NCBI RefSeq assembly: GCF_029168945.1 | Contig: NC_083606.1 | Location: 10,814,041 to 10,878,040 of the forward strand | DNA length: 64,000 nucleotides | DNA from: Cannabis sativa | Lineage: Eukaryota; Streptophyta; Magnoliopsida; Rosales; Cannabaceae | Reading direction: 5' to 3' | Part shown: piece by piece, positions 57,355-64,000 of the stretch | How positions within the stretch are numbered: position 1 is the first letter of the stretch | How the letters are laid out: each line of letters begins with the position of its first letter | The notes under the pieces: model-generated | The model's input: only the letters and a program-made list of their open reading frames with translations | Databases searched by the model: none | Told to the model about the DNA's origin: nothing | Translations under genes and position numbers: made by a program

Positions 57355-59133
57355 ATGGTCATTTCACGGTTCTACGCTTCCTTTGTTGCAGATCAATCTA
57401 AGAATTCAATGTTGATAACCTCTATCAAAGAGCTCCACGCTCGCTTAATCAGAAGAAATCGTCACAAAGATCCATATGCAATCTCTGAGGTTATCAAAGC
57501 ATATGCTTTATCATCTCTTAATTTGGACAAAGCCCATTTAGCTTTCGACTATGTTGAGCGACCCACTTTGTTTGTTTGGAACAATATGATTCGTGGTTTG
57601 TCGCAGAGTGACCAGCCAAGGAAAGCTATTGACATGTATATCCGTATGTATAGCCAGGGATTTATTGGTGATAATCTTACTTTTATTTTTGTTCTCAGGG
57701 CTTGTGCTCGAATTAATGATGTTTTACATGGCCGAAAGATTCACGTTTTTGCTATTAAACTTGGTTTTGAGACCTATCTTTTTGTTGGAAATGCACTCAT
57801 TCATATGTACTCTTCCTGTGGCGAATTGGGTTTTGCACAGAAAATGTTCGAGGGAATGACTGATAGAGATTTGGTCTCTTGGAACTCGTTGATTTGTGGC
57901 TATACGAAATGGAATCGATTTGAGGACGTTTTGGGGCTTTTTGAAACAATGCAAGCGGCAGATGTGAGACCTGATTCAGTGACAATGATGAAAGTTATTT
58001 TAGCTTGTAGTTACTTGGGTCAATATGAAGTCGCAGACTCTTTAGTCAAATATATAAAGGAGAATCGTGTTGATATGGATGCGTACTTGGGAAACACCAT
58101 AATCGATATGTACGGGCGACGTGGCTTGGTAATGTTGGCGCGGGAAGTGTTTGATCAAATGCGTGAACGAAATATAGTTTCATGGAACGCTTTGATCATG
58201 GGATATTTAAAGGTAGGGAATTTAGTCGTTGCAAGGGAACTTTTCAATGAGATGCCCCAAAGGGATGTGGTGTCGTGGACTGCTATGATAACTGGTTACT
58301 CTCAAGCTTACAGGCATAATGAAGCAGTGACACTTTTTCAGGAGATGATGGCAGCTAAGGTGAAACCAGATGAAATAACAATAGCTAGTGTGATTTCAGC
58401 TTGTGCCCATCTGGGGTGTCTCGATGTTGGAGAAGCCATCCATGAGTACATATTCACTCATGGTGTGAGATTTGATATTTGGGTTGGGAATGCTTTAATC
58501 GATATGTATTGCAAATGTGGAGTGGCTGAGAAGGCCTTAAGAGTGTTTCAGGAGATGAAAATGAAAGACTCAGTGTCATGGACTTCAGTTATTTCAGGTC
58601 TTGCTGTGAATGGTATTGCAAAATCGGCACTTGAAATCTTCTCGCAATTGTTAAAAGAGGGCAGACAACCGACTCATGGAACCTTTGTTGGGATTTTACT
58701 AGCTTGTGCTCATACAGGATTGGTAGATAAAGGGTTGAAATATTTTCAATCTATGGAAAAGGTTTATGGACTTAAACCAGAAATGAAACACTACGGGTGT
58801 GTCGTGGATCTCTTGAGCCGCTCTGGCTATCTTGAAAAGGCGTATGACTTTATAATCAAAATGCCTGTGGTTCCAGATGTAGTCGTTTGGAGAATTTTGT
58901 TAAATGCTTGCAAGCTTTATGGAAATGTGGCCCTATCTGAGGTTGTCACAAAGAAGCTTCTTGAAGTGGATCCTTGCAGTAGTGGGAATTATGTTCTTTC
59001 ATCAAGTACTTATGCAGGTATTGATAGATGGGATGATGTTGAAAAAATGAGGCAATTGATGAACACGAACAATGTGCAGAAGCCATTTGGTTATAGCTCC
59101 ATCGAAGTCAATGGTTTAACATCAAATAAATAA
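57355..59133 (+). CDS. PLS-class pentatricopeptide repeat protein, E subgroup, 592 aa
   Basis: Intronless gene, typical of PPRs. The start MVISRFYASF follows an in-frame TAA. Repeats run from about residue 65 to 495 with the usual signatures: WNNMIRGLSQSDQPRKAIDMY, LVSWNSLICGYTKWNRFEDVL, IVSWNALIMGYLKVGNLVVA, VVSWTAMITGYSQAYRHNEAV, SVSWTSVISGLAVNGIAKSA. The end (about 500-588) has E/E+-type motifs (VVWRILLNACKLYGNVALSE, YVLSSSTYAGIDRWDDVEKM, GYSSIEVNG), and no DYW deaminase domain follows. Such proteins act in chloroplasts or mitochondria in RNA editing or maturation, with a partner supplying deaminase activity. The target transcript cannot be read from the sequence. Apparently intact. Confidence 0.93.
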   Translation: MVISRFYASFVADQSKNSMLITSIKELHARLIRRNRHKDPYAISEVIKAYALSSLNLDKAHLAFDYVERPTLFVWNNMIRGLSQSDQPRKAIDMYIRMYSQGFIGDNLTFIFVLRACARINDVLHGRKIHVFAIKLGFETYLFVGNALIHMYSSCGELGFAQKMFEGMTDRDLVSWNSLICGYTKWNRFEDVLGLFETMQAADVRPDSVTMMKVILACSYLGQYEVADSLVKYIKENRVDMDAYLGNTIIDMYGRRGLVMLAREVFDQMRERNIVSWNALIMGYLKVGNLVVARELFNEMPQRDVVSWTAMITGYSQAYRHNEAVTLFQEMMAAKVKPDEITIASVISACAHLGCLDVGEAIHEYIFTHGVRFDIWVGNALIDMYCKCGVAEKALRVFQEMKMKDSVSWTSVISGLAVNGIAKSALEIFSQLLKEGRQPTHGTFVGILLACAHTGLVDKGLKYFQSMEKVYGLKPEMKHYGCVVDLLSRSGYLEKAYDFIIKMPVVPDVVVWRILLNACKLYGNVALSEVVTKKLLEVDPCSSGNYVLSSSTYAGIDRWDDVEKMRQLMNTNNVQKPFGYSSIEVNGLTSNK

Positions 59134-59469
59134 CTCACTGAATCGGTAACTGAGATTTACACATACAAGTACGGATTTAGCACATCAATTGAGATAATGT
59201 GGTTGAATTGGGTGGACCAAAACATGTTGGCATTGCCCTTTGAGTCATTCTGAAAACTATTCTGGTGAGTTCTGAGAGATCAAACATAATCTTAATGGCG
59301 TTGCCGCCAAGCATTCTGTGCTTTTTGAATTTTTTTTCTTCTTTTTCATAAACCTTAACAATAATACAATGAAAATAATAAATAAATAAATGTCAATATC
59401 ATACTATATATGAAATTTGATACATAATTTGACATTTTCCATATCTACAGAATGATAATTTTATAAAAT
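59134..59469. other. Convergent intergenic region, PPR and sugar transporter
   Basis: Contains the 3' ends of both genes, which point towards each other. AT-rich. No other feature seen. Confidence 0.5.
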
Positions 59470-62466
59470 TCATGATATTTCATGCTGTGCAGGCACAATC
59501 TTCTTCCAAAACCAATGGTTTCTCCAAACTGAAGCCATATCATCAATAGACACACCTTTAGTCTCGGGCAGGAACATATAAACAAAGATGGTCATAAGAA
59601 GGATCCAACCAGCATAGAAAAGAAAGATTCCAAATTTAATTTCACAAAGCAGAGGAAGGAAAGAATCTGCAACAACTGAGGTGACAATGAAGTTCACAGC
59701 TACTGCAATGCTTTGTCCAGTTGATCTGATTTCCAATGGGAATATTTCACTTGGTATTGTCCAGGCAAGGGGTCCCCATGACCATCCAAAAGCCAGAGCA
59801 AAGAGACATATAACAAATATCAACACTATGAATAATGTTCTTGACAGGTTCTGATTATCAACCTTTCCCGCCAAGATTATGGCTATTATAATCTGCTTGA
59901 CATAGAAAATGAAGAACAAAGTTCAGAACAAAAAAAATATCATGGTAAGAAATAACATACTGAAATTTGATTGTTTGAGTTCTTTCTTAACATACTGAAG
60001 ATTTACCTGGCATATAAGCATTACTATTCCGCCACTAATAAGTAGAACTCTGCGGCCAAATCTGTCAACTACTGTCATAGACAGCAGTGTTGATAGAACA
60101 AGAATTGCTCCAATTATTACTGAAGGATACAAGATAGTTTTGTCTTTGTATCCCATGTTAAAAAACAAGATGGATGTGTAATAAAGCAGAGAGTTTATGC
60201 CTGTGAGGCTCCGGAACATAGGCACGAGGATTGCCAAGACCAGTTGAGGCCTGTTCTTTTTCCAAAAAATACTTCTAAAAGGGGTTTTAACTGTTTTAGC
60301 AAGTTCACTTGCAGAAACCATGTCTTGAAACTCTGCCTCTACTTGTTCAGTTCCTCTGAGTTTCTCCAGGACTTTTTTCCCTTTCTCTTTCGATCCTCGG
60401 TGAATTAAGCTGTTGGGTGTTTCAGTAAGGAATATTGCTGCCACTATCATCAACAAGGCAAGTGCTGTAACCAAACCAAATGAAGGACCATAGTTGTAGA
60501 ACAGATCCACAGCATACCATGGTTTGGTGAGGTGTCTATCTGTATAATTGTCAATGCTTGCTATCGAAATTCCAAGGGAAATCGCTAGCTGAAACATAAA
60601 GTTTGAGCCTCCTCGGAAATGTGTTGGCGCAATCTCTGATAGATACAACGGAATGGCCTTAACACAATGAAGAAAACAGACTAAATTAGTTTAGTTTGGA
60701 ATAAGATCTCAATATGTATCATCCAAAGATAATAAGAAAATAAGATACCTGAGCTCCAAAGCCAATGCCTAATCCGAGGGATATCTGGCCAATGAAAAAG
60801 ATAAGAAGATCTGGTTTTTTGGAGGAGGCAATTAATAGTGCTGCTGAAACACAAAAAATGGCTGCACTGATAATTATACTCTTTTTATGCCCATATTTTC
60901 TTGTAACAGGAGAAGCTATGAATGCAGCTACTATGCCAGGGAGATATACTATTAATAACAGTCCAAAGGACATTCCAGCACCATCCTTGCAGTAAGATTC
61001 GAAACTGCTTTTATCTTTGTATGAGTAATCAGAGAACATTTCATAGTATTCTCCTGTGGTTGCAAACCAACCTGCATATATAAGAAGAATTGAATCAACT
61101 TGATCCATTAATCATTTATCTTTATGTTGACATTAGAGTTAATATTGGTTTTAAGATTCTAACAAGCTCCTAGGATATTGTGCTGCTTCTATGTTAAATT
61201 TCAATAGATCCATACGTACAACTTTACACAAGAGTGAATAGTTGTATAGACTTGATACCAGCAAAATTATGTGAATGGTGTCAACCCGTTTCCCACAATG
61301 ATTATCATATCAGAATGATGTATATAAGTATATATTTAATTTAATATTATGGTAGGTTTATTATTGAACAAATAGAATTTTTCATCCAGAACTATTATCA
61401 CATTTAAATCATGTCATCTAAATTTTCCATTCTCCCAAACTAGTCCCCTTATAGAGTTTTGCCCATTCAATTACATATGGCCAAAAGGCTACTTAATGGT
61501 ATTTTTGGAGCTTAGGTCGAAGCGCCACACATATAATTAAAAAAAATTAAAAATTATTTATTACATAATTTAAAAAATATATATATTTAACTAGAAAACT
61601 GAATTTTGAATTATACAAAACTAAATCATTTTTTAGCAATATATTTTAGAGTTTTCTTTCAAAAAAATCATTCAATATATATTTTTATAAATTGTATTAT
61701 TCAGAATTTATTTATTTTTTAATTATTATTTGTTAGATTAGACTTTTGTTTAAATAAATAATATAAATATATTTTTTCTATCATTTTATTTTTAATAATA
61801 AATTTTGAATATTTTAAATTTAATAAATATTAGATTAGAGTTTTGTTTAAATTAAATAATATAAATATTTTTTTATAATTTTATTTTCATTTAGTTATAT
61901 TCGTGGGGCTGAATTAATACTACTACTAAGCTCTAAACAATGCCACATAGGCAGTTTTTCGGCCACATGGGCAAAACTCGGGAAAATAGTTCAAAAGGAG
62001 AGTTTTGCAAAGAAAAAGTTTAGGGGTTTAGTTTAGATTTGAAGTGGTAATCGTTAAAGGGGGAAAAGCAAATATAGTTTTTATAGTTTGGATATTATCT
62101 AAATTAGTCCGCATCATAAATATTTTTTATTTCAAAAAATATTATGTGGCCATATTTCGTTTGAGTGATAGAATAGAATTGCAGATTTAGTAACATCAGA
62201 TATAGAATTACGAACAAAAATGTTGATTTGTTAAAAAATGATGAAATGAAAAGGTGTTTATATATACCTGGAACTGTGACTGAACCTAGTATTACGCCTC
62301 CAATTGCAGCTATAAGGCAAGTTATGAGAAGATGAATAGTGAGTTTCCCTTTGTGTACTTCTTGTTCTGTTCTCATGTTGTTCAAACCAGCTTCACCACC
62401 CATCTTCAGCTTTTGGCTGCTTCTTTCTTCTAAACCCATAATATCTGAGTTTATCATCTCTTTCAT
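59470..62466 (-). CDS. Divergent STP-type monosaccharide/H+ symporter, 531 aa
   Basis: Major facilitator protein of the plant sugar transport protein family, a plasma-membrane 12-helix carrier. Minus-strand exons: 62466-62268, 61071-60749, 60657-60007, 59892-59470; phases agree and all introns are GT-AG. Family landmarks: SPVTRKYGHKKSII, GLGIGFGAQAIPLYLSEIAP, LEKLRGTEQVEAEFQDMV, SMTVVDRFGRRVLLISGG, AFGWSWGPLAWTIPSEIFPLEIRS (read in two parts), FLPETKGVSIDDM. Differences: the helix-1 motif GYDIGxSGG is absent (GSVTVPGW instead), the QQLTGIN of helix 7 is RSLTGIN, and RGALN is RGGSN. The open frame argues for a working protein with changed substrate or role. It could also be early decay. Confidence 0.85.
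61072..62267 (-). other. Intron 1 of the sugar transporter gene (1.2 kb)
   Basis: Donor CCAG|GTATATAT at 62267 and acceptor TATATATGCAG ending at 61072. It is much longer than the other two introns (91 and 114 bp). It is AT-rich in the middle with a blander block at 61370-62100 that may be an old insertion; no clear terminal repeats are seen. Confidence 0.65.
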
Positions 62467-64000
62467 TTGGATAATGTATAATAATGTAAATGTAAATAGG
62501 ATGTGACTTCATTAGTTTATGATAACAGCTATATTTATATACTTACATATTACATGTGTGTCATCCAAGTTTGACCAGAGAAGAAAAGTACGTGTGGGGA
62601 CAAGACAAGAGAAATGTCAAATGTCAAATGTCAAATGTTTATGTATGTGCCTCTAACAATCTAATAAACACGGTTTTCCGGCAAATTGTAGGTATTTCAA
62701 ATAGGGGTGGCAAAATGGGTTTTGACACGGCACACGAACACGACACGAATTTTATGAGTTAGGATCGAGAAAATTTGACACGGGTCAAAAACAGGTCGAT
62801 ACGACTTGACACAAAATGAAAACAGGCCAAACACGACACAACCCGCTTAACACAAATATGACACGTTTGACACGATTTTTTTAAATATAATAAAATAAAA
62901 ATTAATAACAATAATATAATTATATAAAAACATATATTTAGTGATTTAATGTTAACTTAAAAATTTAAAATTTAATTTTTTTTAACATGAAATTAAAAAT
63001 ATTTTAATTTTTTTTTAATTTTTATTATATATATAACAAAGGGTGACTATTCAATAGTTACATTTTTATTGTAACCATATGGTTACATTTTTCTTTGACT
63101 TGTAATAGCAGGTTACTAATAGGCAAACATTCTTTTTTTATAATTAATTAATTAAATATTTAACAAGACCTCTTTTAGCAATTAATATTTATAAATAATT
63201 TTTTTTATTTATATTTAAATCCTTATTCTAATTATTTTAACAATTAAGCCATTTAATTATAATATTTACAATAAAATTTATTTTTTTACAAAAATTAAAC
63301 TTCTTTTTACACAAATTAAAATTCTCTTCTTATAATAATTTTTTAAATAATTAATTATTTTTAAATGATATTTAATTATTTTGTTACAATTAGATGAACT
63401 AAGTATGGAGCCTCAAGCTAGTCAATCGATAACAAGTGTACGCATTTTTTTTCTAAAAAATTCTTCAACTTATTTCACTTTTTACTTTTTAAATATTTAA
63501 ATAAAAAAATTAAATAATTAAGTGTAATAATTTAAAATTAAGATTACAAGTATAATAAGATTTAAATTATGATATTATATATGTATAATTTTAAATTATA
63601 AAAAGTTTTGTTATAAAATTTTAAATAATTTAAGTGCAAAAAAATAAATTGCTAAAAGATCCTTATATAGTAATAAATTGTAAAAAATTAATCAATAATT
63701 ATATAATTAATTTAATTTTAAAATATAATTAATCTTAATTAAAGTTTTATAAGGAAATAAATTATTAGGTTACTTTAGGTTACAAGTTATTTATTATCTT
63801 TTTTATTTCATTTCTAAATTAATCACAACCATTTAATAGTAATCAAATGACTTAAAAAAATGTAACCATTGAAACCTCTTCCATATAACAAACTATATAT
63901 ACATAAATCAATGTATATAAGTTTTCTAATGGATCTTACATCTATTATTTTTTTCTACAATTCCAGCTTTAATAATGGCAAAACGAGTCACAGTCGGTCG
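62467..64000. other. Upstream region of the sugar transporter with TE ends
   Basis: A (TCAAATG)n short repeat at 62616-62638. At 62702 TAGGGGTGGCAAAATGGG begins a hAT-like end followed by ACACGAC/GACACG-rich sequence to about 62880; no matching second end in the window. At about 63040-63875 GACTATTCAATAGTTACATTTTT and AAAAAATGTAACCATTGAAACC are imperfect inverted ends of a possible AT-rich MITE. No gene supported. The 68-aa ORF 62556-62762 overlaps the hAT-like end. Confidence 0.45.

Noticed and set aside
61370..62100. MITE inside intron 1 of the sugar transporter
   Set aside because: The block differs in composition, but no terminal inverted repeats or target duplication could be found by eye.
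1..64000. tRNA and rRNA genes
   Set aside because: No cloverleaf with A and B boxes was seen; the only tRNA-like match is the complementary primer-binding site at 14759.

Overview
This is a window from a plant nuclear genome, most likely a eudicot. The evidence is long AT-rich spacers, GT-AG introns, plant lineages of LTR retrotransposons (Copia, Tat and Athila Gypsy), a CACTA/En-Spm transposon, Helitrons, MITEs, and plant-specific gene families (an organelle-type PPR protein, cyclin T, an STP sugar transporter). A placement in Rosales/Cannabaceae is only a guess.

Bases 1-27,435 are one nest of retroelements. The oldest visible host is a Tat-lineage Gypsy element whose 5' end lies left of the window and whose 3' LTR ends at 27,435. 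A Copia element (1-4,910) and an oppositely oriented solo Copia LTR (5,093-7,004, TSD CCGCT) sit in its gag region. Its pol (7,608-11,130) is degenerate. Between pol and the 3' LTR lies a multi-exon gene on the opposite strand, with its own TATA box. That gene is split by a solo LTR (12,079-23,117, TSD GGTCT), which contains an Athila-type Gypsy element (13,226 to about 22,875), whose integrase is in turn split by a 566-bp hAT-type MITE (TSD TAGGACAG).

Bases 27,436-32,693 hold an AT-rich spacer with a Helitron-like end, one short intronless gene of the plant PNRC-like family (29,927-30,550), a Tourist-like MITE and a fold-back sequence. Bases 32,694-43,386 are a third LTR of the same Copia family (TSD GTACT). 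It is internally rearranged and contains an 8.8-kb CACTA element (TSD TGT) with both expected genes, TNPD/TNP2 and TNPA-like, each carrying small lesions.

Bases 43,392-57,354 contain a seven-exon cyclin T gene (46,482-49,002) and then a field of remnants. These are a 370-bp tandem duplication, a Helitron carrying replication protein A pieces, a Copia LTR packed with heat-shock elements (53,646-54,089), an antisense Copia gag/protease remnant and another solo LTR. Bases 57,355-62,466 hold two host genes: an intronless E-class PPR gene (+) and a four-exon STP-type sugar transporter (-) that has lost hallmark substrate residues. The last 1.5 kb is AT-rich with hAT-like and MITE-like ends.

The host genes do not form a pathway. 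The clearest link among features is the order of transposon insertions, which can be read from target-site duplications. The most notable candidates are the heat-shock-element LTR, the spliced antisense gene inside the Tat element, the rearranged solo LTR around the CACTA element, and the divergent sugar transporter.
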